Shown here piece after piece: positions 12,574-24,797 of a stretch of 64,000 bases of DNA. Numbering within the stretch: the first letter of the stretch is position 1; the number at the start of each line of letters is the position of its first letter. The notes under the pieces were generated by a model. The model was not told the DNA's origin, did not search any database, and saw only the letters and a program-made list of their open reading frames with translations. This DNA is from Neurospora intermedia (taxonomy: Eukaryota > Ascomycota > Sordariomycetes > Sordariales > Sordariaceae). The position numbers were made by a program, and so were the translations under genes. The stretch is taken from assembly GCA_037102815.1 (NCBI GenBank), contig BTPP01000006.1, positions 868,001-932,000 of the forward strand, in the 5' to 3' direction.

Positions 12574-15500
12574 GAGGGTCATTTCCAGCAGGATGGAAAT
12601 GGGATTCAGGTGTTTATGCATGAGTGAACACTGACATTGCAATGATGAATAGCCTAACAATGGGCAACATAGATGGAAAGGCGAGGTGGACTGCTGGTTG
12701 AGTAGGATGTGTGGTTTTACTTTTGCTGAGAACGAGTCACACTGTAGGATTGAAAAGAGAAATTGGAAATTACTATATATGCGGTCAGGACCTGCTACGA
12801 GTGCTGTATCCTTGTATAGAAGTGATTCTGTGTTCAAGTTTGTTTTTACCGAATTACCACACGCAATGGTCAAGATTTTCCGGTAAACTAACTACTGATT
12901 TCACTGAAATACCAACAATCAAGCAATATCGTTTCTTTGTCTTCGTTTTCGTTTCACTCGACATACATCTTCATAATTTTGGCAGGTGTCAAGTACTTTC
13001 TTTGTTTGCTCTGATTAACTGCCGACTCTACGGAAAATTCCCATTTAATTTTGCAGATATATAAAATGGTTTAACGATGGAAGAAAACAACCAACTACTC
13101 TTTTTGGTAGGAACTTGGCGGTAAGTGAAATAATCAGCTGAAGCTGTGAGAGAAATCGGGTGAACACTTTGGATGATCTTCTATGTTGTTTAGTTGCATT
13201 GGTATATAATCCAGCCCTGGTTAGTATGTTAGGTTGGTACAGTAAAGCCCGATTCTATTAGACTCGGAAGAGCGGCCAAGATTCTCGCGGATAGATGCTG
13301 TGAGCTGGTATCTTGACGTTCTGAAGAGGACGGAGAGATGTTGCTGTGGCGTTGAGAACCCTCATCATTGTCAGAAGAGCCAAGAAGCAAACAAACTAGT
13401 CCTGTATTGTACGTTAGTGGAATGGGATCTATCAACGCGATCACGCATGCTACCAGATTGTTTATGAAACGAATATTACGTAGTCTAGACTCGAGTTGAA
13501 TATTCAGTGTCAGGCATTGCTGGGTTGTACTTGAATGAGTAACTCGGTGTCATAAGCGGGGTCATCGTAAGGTGTCTGATCAGTGTGGTGATCCGGGAGT
13601 AGTGGTGAAGTGGGGCCGAACTTGACCCAAAAATGCGGAGGCCGCCAGTTGCACTTGCCGAGGTGACGGGGCCGGCGATGACGGCGAGGATTGCAACTGC
13701 ACTGACTGCACTGCCGCGGCCTCAAAGGTCCCGAAGCAGGGTTTATCGTTCATCGGGACATATGTATATGGAACTCATTATTGGTCAATGTATAGCGAGG
13801 TACAATGTGGGGTAACAAGGTAGGTACACAGGAATACTGTAGCGGCCTCCAAACCCTTGAACGCTTTCGCAAACACCTCGATACCAAATCTCATCCATTC
13901 AGCCCTACCACTTAGCGAGATGTGACAAGTCACAGCGGCTGGTTCGTTCACTTTGAGATTCAACAGTCTGTTGGGTTCCATGTCTGAACGATGATGCCAT
14001 TGATGGATGTGCCAGAATACGCGCAGTGTCGGACTTGGCTATCAGGAGCTGAAAAAGCAAGCCACCTCATTTTAGGTAGCAACTCGGGGATATTATCAAA
14101 ACGTTCTAGGCCCCGTCAAAGGGTCTCTTTCCGCCGGTTAAAACAGGTTTAGGGGTTATCGTCCACTGGAACAATTCGATGTCATGAAATCAGAAAGAGC
14201 TTCGGAGGGCAGGTAAGACAATGGAAGACAACCACCTTCCATTCACATCACATCCATCCCCTCTACCCCACACTATTCTGCCAACCAGCATTTGAATCTT
14301 TCAGCCGGTTGCAGAGCTTCACTGCCCCAAACCTCAAACCGCACTGCCATCCGTTCGTCATACGCTAAGGCACGACACGAGCAGTGGTTGTCACTGTCAA
14401 CGAATCTCTGTCGTCTTCAGCACCCTACGGACATACGCCGCACCCCCAGCAGATTGATTGACTGGGGACTGCCCGGGAGGTTGGGTTCGATCTTGCATGA
14501 CCCTCCAAAGAAACGAGTAATGGCGTGTGAGTCCACTCTCGGTGGGTGGTCAGCAAAGACACCATGTTCCCGAATGAGGACGGCCGCGATTCACAACCGG
14601 GACAGCTGTCGAGTCGTCAGCTACATTCCGAACTTGCACCATGCGTCATGCCGCGGTGTCGCCAAGTTTCCAACGTTGACTGTTTCGCTGTCACCGCCGG
14701 CCTGCAATCCGTGCGGGTGCTTCTGCCATGCAGTTTCATCCCGTCTTGCGCTGTAAGGGTCACTGGACGGTTGCATGTGACGATGAATGGAGAGCTGTTG
14801 AGGATTTCCCCTTTCTGACTTTGGAGACCCGGCCACCACTGCAGTATCCTTGCAAGGCCAAATCACGGTTGCAAGCCACCTTTCAATCATGTCCAGTGGC
14901 ATTGCTTTGCACCTGGTTGTCCTAACCTCCAGCAATACTGCATTGCATGCTGCATCTCTCTTGGGACCCGGTGCTGACGGGAGCCCTTGCGTTATGCTGA
15001 TGTGTGCTGCGGCTGCTTCTGACCCTCCTGATTCTGATTCGCACCTTACCCGATACGTGGAGATCAGTTCTTCGCTCTAGTCAACATCATGCTAGACCCT
15101 CCCCCAATTCTCTTTACATCACATGCATGGGATGACAAGGGACTATGTGTACCATGATACCTTCACGGCGCGTACACTCTCCTGGCCGTGTCCAAGTGGC
15201 TCACCTCCTGCCAAGGTACTTCTTTCAGAGGTATATTGCCCCAGCTACTACCATGCTGACTGTATTGCTGCCTGGCGGTTAACGTATCCTTACTCTTCTT
15301 GGATCCATTCACCAGAGTATATAATGGCTCAACGCCCGATATTTTCTTCATGTCGACTTGAGACCATTGATCCCAACCAAGCATCCTCCAGTCGGGAGTT
15401 CCGACAATCTGGAGCCTTAACCACTCAACCAAACGAACCCGATATATGAAGTCGATTGACTGTCGTTGCTGGAACATCTCGTTCGACTACGCCTCTTCGG

Positions 15501-15932
15501 GGACATTGAAGGGGAACACAAGTTCGGTTACGCCACTCTCTTCGTATTGTACCATAGGTGTATCCAGTTTGGAACTCGGCACTCTCACACGCTACACCGA
15601 ATAACTTTCAAACTCGTCACCGTTGACCTGTTTCTTGTTTCACTACTGGTTGACTTTTTTTTTTCTCCGGCTTGTCCAATTCGGCGCAACAGGCGGGCCT
15701 GTGCCACGCCAAACCAACTTCAAAGAGAACAAGAGGCGGGACTCTTACGGCTACAGATACACATACACCACCTCAAAGAATACAACAGACCGAGACTGAG
15801 AAGTGACGACAAGCAAACAGAACCGATATTATAAGAGCACCATTCCTTCTTGCGCTGTTTCTTTCCCGGCTCAAATTTCAGACAACATCATCACAGACAG
15901 CGGTCTTCAGACCCGCTGCCCAGAAAACCAAC
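12574..15932. other. Intergenic region, no convincing gene
   Basis: This 3.36-kb interval holds only short frames. A minus-strand stretch near 13730-13600 reads like a hydrophobic leader (AVSAVAILAVIAGPVTSASA) but has an in-frame stop just upstream and no start codon, so it is not called. The last 300 bases before 15933 (T9 at about 15655, CACACAGACAGC-type words) are probably the 5' leader of the AAA ATPase gene. Confidence 0.5.
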
Positions 15933-17890
15933 ATGGACACTCTACTTCAACACATGGCCGGGCAAACGGTCTCATGCTCCGATAGTACCTCTTCTACCGT
16001 GTCGAATCCTGCCGCCTCTACTACCGGCGCTCCTGTGACCGGCCAAATGGTCCTCTTGGACATGTTCTTCCCCGGCTTCTCAACATTCTCAGCTTTTGTC
16101 CAAAAGAACCTCAACATCGACCTCAACGTATACATCCCGCTCGTCCTAATATGCGGCGCCCTCACGTTCGCCTGGCAGTATTTTAGCGATTACTGCTGGG
16201 ACCTGATCGACCGTTATATGATGTCAGTCGTGGATGTGCGCACCGACGACGAGATCTATAACATGCTGATGGGCTGGGTGGCCGCGCAAAAGTTTGCCCA
16301 GGGCGCGCGGCGCTTCGTCGTTAACACGAACCTGAACTCGCGCTTCTGGTGGCTGTGGCGGTACGACTACGACGACGAGGATGAAGACGGGACCGAAGAA
16401 GATGACCATGTCCAGTCCACCAAGGGAGGGAAGAAAGCCTTGGCGTACACGCCCACGTTCGGCAGCCACTGGTTCTGGTACAAGGGGCGCCTGCTGTGCT
16501 TTCGCCGGCAGCAGAGCCGCGATATGGCTGGGTATTCTCTCTCCAGCGAGCGGGAGGAGATTTCCATCAAGTGCTTTGGCAGAGATCCTTGGATCCTGAA
16601 GGAGCTGTTGCTAGAGGCCAGAGAGGTGTACATGAAGCGCGACGAAGCCAAGACGCTCATCTACCGCGGAACGGCTAAAGGGTCGGGTAGTGAACCCACC
16701 TGGCAGCGATGCATGGCGCGCACCTCGCGCCCCTTTTCCACCGTCATCCTGAACGAGAAGGTTAAGAAAGAGCTGATTGACGATGTGACGGATTACCTCA
16801 ACCCGGCAACGCGCAGATGGTACGCCAACCGTGGGATCCCCTACCGCAGGGGCTACCTCCTCCATGGCCCTCCTGGCACGGGCAAGTCTTCCTTGAGTTT
16901 GGCGCTAGCCGGGTTTTTCAAGATGAGGATTTACATCGTCAGCCTGTCCTCCATCGCCGCCAATGAGGAGAACCTCGCGTCTCTCTTCTCCGAGCTTCCA
17001 CGTCGGTGCGTTGTTTTGCTGGAGGATATCGACACGGCCGGCCTCACCCATACACGCGAAGATGGCAAGGTTGCGGCCATCGATGGCGGCAGCGATGACA
17101 TGGTTCCCGGTCAAATAACCGCAGGAGATGGTACAGCCACCACCCCAAGCGGCCGCCTCTCCCTCTCGGGCCTCCTCAATATCTTGGATGGTGTCGCCTC
17201 ACAGGAGGGCCGCGTTCTCATCATGACCACCAACCACCTCAAGAAGCTAGACAAGGCCCTGATCCGGCCAGGACGAGTCGACATGATCGTTGAGTTTGGG
17301 CGTGCAGATAAGGAGATGACGGCGGCCATTTTCCGGGCTATATTTGCCCCGCTTGAAGGCGACGAGGTTGATACACCCTTTGATGCCGATTCCAAGGACC
17401 CTTTCAAAACCACATCTATTTCATCAAGCCCAGCAGCAGCAGCAGCAGCCGAAGCGCGGCGTGAACTCGCTCGTGACGAAGCCACTCTCAGAGTAGTCGA
17501 GTTAGCTGATCAGTTCGCGGACAAGATCCCCGCGCACGAGTTCAGTCCCGCCGAGATCCAGGGGTTTTTGTTGAAACACAAGCGGAACGCAGCCGCGGCA
17601 GTGGAGGGGGCGGAGCAGTGGGTTGTGGACACACGAAAGGAGAAGATGGAGAAGGACTTGAGGGAGGCGAGGGAGCGGAGGGAGAAGGAGGAGAAAGCAG
17701 AGGCTGAGAAGAAGGTGACAAAAAAGGAGGAAAAGGATGTGAAAGATAAAACGGAAACGAAAAAGTCAAAAAAGAGCAGTAAACACAACAAAGTAAAAAC
17801 CTCCAAGAAGTCGTTGTCGAAAAAGTCAACAAGGAAAGAAGCAGTCAGTGACGCTGACTCCTCCGACGATTCTTCGTCATCATTGTCATT

Positions 17891-17937
<47 letters not shown>

Positions 17938-18278
17938 AATCCTCTTCATCCGAATCCGAATCCGAGTCTGAATCAGAACGGTTCAAGGAGAAGAAGTCCA
18001 AGAGGAAACACGCGAAGAAGGAGAAGACCGACATCACTGCACCTCCACCTCTTCTGGTCAAGGAGGACACCATCAGTATTCAAGTTGTTCCCGTCCAGCA
18101 AGAGGTTCAGACCATCGCCAATCACATTGCGCCGGGGGCAGAGAAAACGCATGATCTTGCCAAGGCGGTTGTGGCAGCGGAGGATATACTCGTTCCCCAG
18201 ATCTCGGTCATAGAAGTAAACGAAACGAGGTCGACAGGGTCGGAGGATGGAAAAGATTCTGGGTATGGCACGCCTTAG
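15933..18278 (+). CDS. BCS1-like AAA ATPase with Ser/Lys-rich C-terminal tail
   Basis: A single exon encodes 781 residues. A membrane segment lies at about 66-85 (VYIPLVLICGALTFAWQYF), followed by the BCS1-type N-terminal domain. The AAA core has Walker A GPPGTGKSSL (Lys318), Walker B VVLLEDIDTA (about 360-369), sensor motif MTTNH and arginine-finger region ALIRPGRVDM. Family knowledge: yeast Bcs1 inserts the Rieske protein into respiratory complex III at the mitochondrial inner membrane; filamentous fungi carry several paralogues of less certain role. The true Bcs1 is about 450 residues, so this protein is one of the long paralogues. The extra tail from about 560 is a charged helix (EKMEKDLREARERREKEEKAE), then Lys-rich blocks, a 14-Ser run encoded only by TCA, and an acidic SESESESESE segment. 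A linker in the AAA core (about 372-410) is longer than usual. Mitochondrial location is inferred from family membership only. Confidence 0.88.
17892..17933 (+). repeat. (TCA)14 microsatellite in coding sequence
   Basis: Fourteen uninterrupted TCA codons encode a serine run in the tail of the BCS1-like protein. The tract is pure, so its length is likely to vary between strains without disturbing the frame. Confidence 0.9.
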
Positions 18279-18906
18279 TGGGTGGAAAAATAGGATAATA
18301 CAGATTTACGGCTGGGTTGGAGTTTTAGTTTACTGGAATTGGGTGAAAGTAATGACACAATTCTCAATAACTGCCTGTGCTTGGTTTTTTCTCTCTTTGT
18401 TTTTCAGACATCATAAACCATAGGTCCACTACATCAACATGCGTGCTAACGTCTTCAGTACTGAGCATGACCAGATTTAATTATTTAACATGTATATTCA
18501 CATAAAATCCCCGGTCCTCATGAGCCATCAACCGGACCATGATCGCCGATGAGTATTAGTATAAGTTGTATGTGTAATATGTAAGAAGAATCGCAAAGCT
18601 TTCTTGCCCTTTAAGCCTTTGCTTGTTTTCTTCCTGTCTTTCCCTTTATTTCCCTTTCCTTCCCAAAGCTCTCACTTTGTAGAGCCCGTTTGGATATCAT
18701 GCCAGCAACCCCTTCGCCTGAACCTTCCCAGTTCTAGCAGTTAGACATCCGGACTTCTGGTTTCACTTACTCCATAAAGTCATGACAAAGTGTACGTGAA
18801 ATCATCGTGGTTCTCCAACTCTCAATGCCTGACCCCCGCCATCCTTATTAGTGTATAGTGGTATAATGCAAATTCCTCCCTTCCTTTTTTCTTTCGTGAA
18901 AGACGT
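18279..18906. other. Convergent 3' intergenic region
   Basis: This 628-base stretch lies between the stops of the AAA ATPase gene and the HMG-CoA synthase gene. It is moderately AT-rich (TTTAATTATTTAACATG at about 18476-18492) and fits two facing 3' UTRs. No gene is seen. Confidence 0.6.
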
Positions 18907-20643
18907 TTAAGCCTTGATGGAGTATGTCCTCTTGAACATGTCATCAACGTTTTCGAGGTAGTAAGTGCCGGGCTCGAGAGTAGAGACCTCACCCTTGGGG
19001 GTGTAGTTCTTCTGGAGATGGGCCTGCTTGCGGAGGTCGCACATCTATACAATCGTTAGCATCTTGACTAGTATTCTTGACTTGGTTGGGTCAGTCGGGA
19101 ATACTCACAGCATCGTAAGACTCGGGGGGAACGGCCCGGCGAGCAGCAAGTCTGGCGGGGAGGTTGAGAGTCTTGGCAAGCTTCTCGGTGCTGCCAGTGA
19201 CGCGGAAAGAGCAGAAAGAGGCAGCGAGACCGGAGCCGTAAGAGAAGAGACCTATCCTCTTGCCCTCAAGCTGGGCGCTGTCGACGTGGCCAATGATGGA
19301 GGCGAGACCGCCCCAGACGCTACCGCAGTACATGTTGCCGCAGAGGGTAGGGACCTGGATGGCGGGGTTGACGCGCTCCTGGAAGCGCTTCTTGGTGAGA
19401 GTCATGAAGGTCTTCTCAACGACCTTGTCGGTCAGGGACTTCTTGTAGTCCATGTCACGAACCTCGGGAGGAACGTCGGCGAAGACGGGGCTCTCGGGGT
19501 TGGCGAGGTAGTCGTGGTAGAGGAGGCGAGCATACGACTTCTGAACGAGCTTGCAGGTAGGGGCGTGGAAGGCAAGGTAGTCGAAGCGGTCCAAGGGGGT
19601 CTTGGTGCCATCCTCAGAGTGGCCGTTAACACCATTGGTGAGGAGCTTCTCGCGCTGGTTGTAGGCGCGGTAGGCGCCGTCAAGAGCCTCGGTGTAGCAG
19701 TTGACGGAGTAGTGGCCATCGACGTAGGGGTACTCGCTGGTCAGGTCGGGCTTGTAGAAATCGTAGGCGTGGGCCATGTAGCTGCCGCGGAGACCGGGCT
19801 CGACGGCAATAGGGGCGTTAGGGCCAACAAGCATGGCGACACAGCCAGCACCACCAGTAGGGCGGGCATTGCCCTTGGCGTAGAGGGCGATATCACCGGC
19901 GACGACAATTGCGTCACGGCCGTCCCAGGCGGAAGACTCGATCCAGTTGACGGAGTTGAAGAAGGCGTTGGTACCACCGTAGCAGGCGTTGATGGTGTCA
20001 ACACCCTCGATGTTGGTGTTCTCGCCGAAAAGCTGCATCAGGACGGACTTGACGGACTTGGACTTGTCGAGAAGAGTTTCGGTACCGACCTCGAGGCGGC
20101 CGATTGTGTTGGTATCAATCTCGTAGTTCTTGAGGAGGCGGGAGACGGCAGTCAAGGCAAGAGAGTAGATGTCTGGAAGGGCACATGGCAAGTCAGCCCC
20201 TGAAAAGGCGCGTAGAGGTGGATCAGAATAGGAGGGAAGGGAAATACTCACCCTCACGATCGTCGCAGAAAGCCATCTTGGTCTGGCCGAGACCGATGGT
20301 GTACTTGCCCGTGCTAACGCCATCGAACTTTTCGAGCTCAGATTGCTCCACATACTGAAGTTAAGATGACAGCTGTCAGTTGATGTGCTTGGAATGCGAG
20401 GTAGAAGGAAGCTCAGGGAGCAAAGTCCGGCAGAAAGCAGAATATGTGCTGGTGCTGCGATAGCTATACAGCGTTGTTGAGGGAATCTCGTCTTTGGATT
20501 GTTGCAAAAAGGGGGAGGGGCGTCATCCGGAGCTAACGCGGCCAGCGGGAGATGTGCGTGTACGGAGCGCGTGTTGGACGTACCTGGCTGGGGAAGTAGA
20601 TTTCGATGGCCTTAATGCCAATGTTCTGGGGACGGGTAGTCAT
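18907..20643 (-). CDS. ERG13: Hydroxymethylglutaryl-CoA synthase
   Basis: Four exons on the minus strand (20643-20584, 20354-20252, 20172-19109, 19044-18907) give 454 residues, the normal length for the fungal enzyme. It condenses acetyl-CoA with acetoacetyl-CoA to HMG-CoA in the mevalonate pathway, supplying sterols and isoprenoids in the cytosol. Catalytic residues are in place: Glu86 in [14 protein letters not shown], nucleophile Cys118 in [13 protein letters not shown], and the His of [27 protein letters not shown] and [16 protein letters not shown] are also typical. The first exon encodes only 20 residues ([20 protein letters not shown]), matching the usual N-terminus; its intron is 229 bases. 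The intron boundaries are GTACGT..CAG, GTGAGT..CAG and GTGAGT..TAG. No N-terminal targeting extension is seen, which fits a cytosolic enzyme. Confidence 0.97.
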
Positions 20644-22090
20644 CTTGTGCGGGCAATTGGGGTCTGGCGATGAAGGTCAAGGGGGGATTGAGGGAAGTGA
20701 GGAGGGGGAAGTAACGGAGGAGGAGAGAAAGAGGAGAGAAGGGCAAGAAAGCTGGAGGAAAAAAGAAGGAAGAGAAGATTGCCGTGTTCCGTTCAGGGGA
20801 GGGGTTGCTTTGAGAGATTGGGGGTCCTGGCGTCAAAAAGTGCCTGTGCTCCTTCCTGTCTACGGAGGGGTAGGTTTGGGGTTAGCGCGTGTCGTCCTAA
20901 CTATCTTTCCACTTTGGCAGAGGCCATCTCGTCCCACGACCCAACCCCAACTCTGGCCCCCTTTTCACCGCTGTTTGTTGGCGCCGTTGTTGCCAGCGAG
21001 ATCTCTTCTTCTTGACTCCCGTCGAGAGGTCCAGAAGGCTGGGGTTACTTTTTGGGGTGCCAGGTGATTGATTCCATTCTCAGCAGAAAAACACAGGTAG
21101 TGACGGAACCAAGGGACCTGCCAATCCTGCCACCACGCCAGTCCCACAGTCTAGTGCGCTCCTGCCAATGCTGCCGCCCCTGGATTGGGTTGCCCCTTTC
21201 CCATGTCTCTTGACAACAAACCCAAGCTATCAGACTTTGGCCAAGCCGCCGCAACCACGCCCAACAAAAAGGCGTGGACCGAGCTTCTCCGGCGCCGGCA
21301 CATTGGACTGGCTGGTGGACAGGGGGGAAGGGTGATGTGCAAAGAATCATTGATGGGTAATTGCCGGTTTGGATATACACACCTTTTTTGGTTGATATCT
21401 CGATCGAGGATCAAGATGTGACGTCTTTTGCTGTTCGTCTTGGGGATCAAACCTGAAGAAGGATGGAAAGAAGAAATCTAAACAAGAAGAGATCCAAAAC
21501 CAGATGAGGATGGGGGGACATTGGAGGTTCATATAGCATTCACTGTTCCTCGAGAACGGCCACTTGCTGGCAAGGGAACAATGCGTAAAAAGGGGTCCAG
21601 ACAATGCCAATCGAGCGTGGCTCCCGACCAAGCCAAGGCCATCTACTGCACGACCAGCGATACTCAAAGCTGGCCGGGACAAGGGTATTGATGGGTCGCA
21701 GATGGATTTGAAGGACGATGTCGGAGGATCCTCACCAAAAGGGTTGCATTCACGTCAAGAGGACATCTGTTTTTTTTTTGTTTTTTTGTGGGTTTGGGAC
21801 AATGTGGGCGAACCGCAGCACACGTTGGAGGGGAAGCCATCACCGGGTAACCTGCCTGAGCTGGAGCAGTCACAGGAAGCAAGCACGGGCGGTTAGGCCA
21901 CCTGCCACTTCAACAGATGCCTACGCGCACCTACCTACTTGTACCGATGCAATCGAAACAGAAACCTCAACTAAGGTAAACTCCCGTCCAACTTTGAAGA
22001 GCCTCTGAAAGAGGTGGCGGGTCGGACGGAACATAACCTGTGACAAAACCGTTAGTACTGTTGGTATCTTCAATTTTTGCTCATTTCAAT

Positions 22091-22157
22091 GGTACCTTGG
22101 CTGGTTAACACGCCTGTCCTAAAGTCCGGAATCCGGGTTCGAACTTTGAAGTCTTCG

Positions 22158-22188
<31 letters not shown>
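22091..22188 (+). mobile_element. tRNA-like sequence with A31 tail (possible SINE or retroposed tRNA)
   Basis: Bases 22098-22113 resemble an RNA polymerase III A box and D arm (TTGGC..TGGTTAACACGCC, with GGC/GCC able to pair). Bases 22136-22144 resemble a B box (GGTTCGAAC). Spacing between the two is tRNA-like. The acceptor stem and the 3' half of the T stem do not pair, so it is not an intact tRNA. It ends in 31 consecutive A residues (22158-22188), the form expected of a retroposed pol III transcript. A chance tRNA-like match beside a slippage tract is the alternative. Confidence 0.4.
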
Positions 22189-22190
<2 letters not shown>

Positions 22191-24330
22191 ATATTCTGTG
22201 TTTTAAAATATTTTCTTCTTTCTCTGTTCTATACTATATGGTCGTCATATGACGAAACAATTTGTATAGCGAGAAACGTCCGGTTTCCTTTATTGTAGTG
22301 GGGATACGTATGATTTCGTACGACTGACGTTGAGGCCAAAGTTTGTCCGCGAAAATGGAAGCTCAGCTGAGATTTTTCTTCGGATTTTCTTCCGAATTTT
22401 ATTCAGCGATGATGTAAGGGGTGCAACACAGTTGACACAGATGATAGCCAAAGGAATAACAAATGTCCTTGCTGTGCTTGCTGTGCTTGTGCCGTGCATG
22501 CCTTTTGTTGCTGCCCCTCGATGCACGGCGCCTTTCAGAGGTCAACATGACATGTAAACAAATGCAACCCCTACCCCTAGCTTCCATTTTCCACTTCTTC
22601 AAGTTCCCACCCCACCTCCGATATCTTCCTTGAACATGATCTTCAGTCCGGCCTCGGGGCCCCTTCACATCTTTGATTTGCCTTCGAAATTAAGTTCTGG
22701 GCAGTTCCTAATGGAAGAATCCCTAGGTGACTTCGGCCGACGCGCTTTCAGAATATTATGTCCCTACCACAGTTCTGTAACGGTCTCTTCTGGCTAAAGC
22801 GAGTTGTATTGAGCTGTCCATGTTCAATTTGCTTGTACGACCATTTCGTGCGGGAACACTCTCCTGCTACGGAGCTCCACCGGCGAGTTATCAGATCTTG
22901 CTCTCCTTGCTCGTCCCATCAACAGTGGGCGTTCCTCAGCTGCGCAACACGAGAAGAGTGGAAACGTGGAAGGTGTGAGTGGAAAGAAAGTGGAGATTCT
23001 GCCCACTTTACATCTTACACACAGACATACAGTACGGATGAAAAATCTGATAACAGTTTGTCGCCCGGTCGTTCGCATGGATGGGACGGATCTCGGTGGA
23101 GTTTTTGGCGGCTCGGATCGTGGAGATGAGATGAACGTTGTCTGTGCTTGTTTTGTTCAGTGGAGTCAGTTTGTAAACGGAGCAAACGTAATGCTTTTAT
23201 TTTTCTCGCTTTTTAGGCTCAGTATCTTTGTGATGATTTGCGAGCCTTCTCGTATCATATCCCTCAAGGTCGGACGTCTAGAGTATCATCTGCTCTCGAA
23301 ACTGCAAACGTGCAAATGGGGCATGAGTGAAAATGATTGGTGAAAGCTTGTCACACCGCCCACCGCGCTGCAGAAACCGTTCGACAGGCGAGACACAAGA
23401 CATTTCCGTGGACGGGACGGCAGTGTCACCCATCTTCATCAGGCACACTCGCATGTAGTGTAACTGCTGAAGATATGTCTAACAATCTCCTCCAATGGCG
23501 TGGCTGAAGCTGTTGTGGGCCTGTAACTACATAGGTACAAACTGACTACGTGCTATTATTTACTTTTCAACACTATTGCCGGGAGGGAAAATATGACTGC
23601 GCCCTTTCCAATCTCGCCTCGTTACCTGTCATCGCGGGTTGTTATCCAGGCCCAATCTCGAGCTTTGCTTTTCACATAGCGTTCGTATCCTTCTTATCCT
23701 CGTTGCCTAAAGCTACCTACCAACCTCATACTGGGTACTGCCTCCCCCCCTAATCATCATCCTCACACTCAGCAACGCACGGGAAAATGTCACTGTAGGG
23801 TATCATGCGAAATGTGTCGCCATTGGGCAATCATCACAAGTTCTCACACGCTCGGAACTTTGCACGTCAGGAATGTCGCCGGTTCTCGGTCGATTCATAT
23901 GTCCTCTTCCATTCCTTCCACTGCAGTGCGACAGAAACGTGGCCCCGGCGGAGAATCAGAAAAGAGAATCTCTCAACTCTTGCCCTCACTCCCACTTGGC
24001 TGCGCCGCTCGGCGTGCAAGTTGTTCGGCTATGGTGAGACCGCGTTAGATACCTGCATACATAGCCACATGGATCGAGGGACCGGGATGCACAGTACACT
24101 CGTATGGAGTCCTTGGTGGAGCTACATGACGAACTTGGCTGAGCGCTTCGCCAAGATCAGGTACACTAGGTACTGCGTACACTGGAATTACACGTGTACT
24201 GTAGTATCATCGTGAACGAAGATGGGTCCCCTTTCGAAGAAGACGATGATGCTACCAAAGCGGTGGTCTGCAGGTGGCAACAAGTCTTGCAGGGTGCGAA
24301 GGCTTCGGCAAAATCTAACGCGTCCCAGGT

Positions 24331-24364
24331 TGGGAAGTCTTGTTGACATGGGAAGTCTTGTTGA
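24331..24364 (+). repeat. Tandem TGGGAAGTCTTGTTGA, two copies, period 18
   Basis: Copies at 24331-24346 and 24349-24364 are identical over 16 bases. The inner word AAGTCTTG also occurs at 24281-24290 in the form CAAGTCTTGCAG and again on the far side of the AT-rich block. Confidence 0.8.
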
Positions 24365-24729
24365 ATATAGCGGGTATGTTACAGCAGGTCCAAGCGCTAG
24401 GGTGCGCTGTACGAAACTGGAACCGGATTAGGTGCGCGAAATATAGTACGGCTGGTCGCTGCCCGGGACGGCTGGTTTGTACGCGTGACGGGTCGGTAAA
24501 TTTCAGTTGTACGATTTGGTATCTAGTATTTTACAGGCGTCCCTATTCTCCGGCTCCCGCCGTCCACCCCGTCCCTGTCTACGCTCGGGCTACCCGCTTA
24601 TTCCTATACTCGCCCCTTTTTCTACTCCCCTTCTACGCTCGGACTACTAATGTACGTACTACCACCCACCCCTTGGCTATTTGCCCGCTCGCCTCGTATA
24701 CGCACACCTATATAGTGCGCTAAGCGACC

Positions 24730-24797
24730 AAGTCCCTAAAATAACTAAGTCCCCAAAATAACTAAGTCCCTAAAATAACCAAGTCCCTAAAATAACT
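24730..24797 (+). repeat. Four tandem copies of a 17-base unit at the block edge
   Basis: Units AAGTCCCTAAAATAACT start at 24730, 24747, 24764 and 24781. Copy 2 has one C for T and copy 3 one C for T at its end. The array lies exactly where normal DNA passes into the AT-rich block. Confidence 0.9.

Larger units (their letters stand above)
20644..24719. other. Intergenic region between HMG-CoA synthase and the AT-rich block
   Basis: This 4-kb stretch of normal composition holds no convincing gene. The first few hundred bases upstream of 20643 should hold the HMG-CoA synthase promoter; the GA-rich tract at about 20680-20790 lies there. Farther out lie a tRNA-like sequence with poly(A) (separate entry), a tandem 18-base repeat at 24331-24364, and a repeated CTACGCTCGG[G/A]CTAC at 24579-24593 and 24633-24647 just before the composition shift. 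All frames are short and unfamiliar. Confidence 0.5.

Noticed and set aside
13600-13800. Minus-strand sequence reading like a signal peptide (AVSAVAILAVIAGPVTSASA)
   Set aside because: An in-frame stop lies just upstream, no start codon follows it, and no upstream exon with good splice sites was found. A secreted small protein with an unseen first exon is not excluded.
17510-18073. A 187-codon minus-strand frame with a poly-Asp run
   Set aside because: It is the reverse complement of the Ser(TCA)/Glu-rich tail of the BCS1-like gene and has no independent support.
19028-20203. A 391-codon open frame on the plus strand
   Set aside because: It lies exactly antisense to HMG-CoA synthase exon 3, whose catalytic residues and splice sites are all in place. 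The antisense frame is a codon-bias shadow rich in Val/Gly/Leu.
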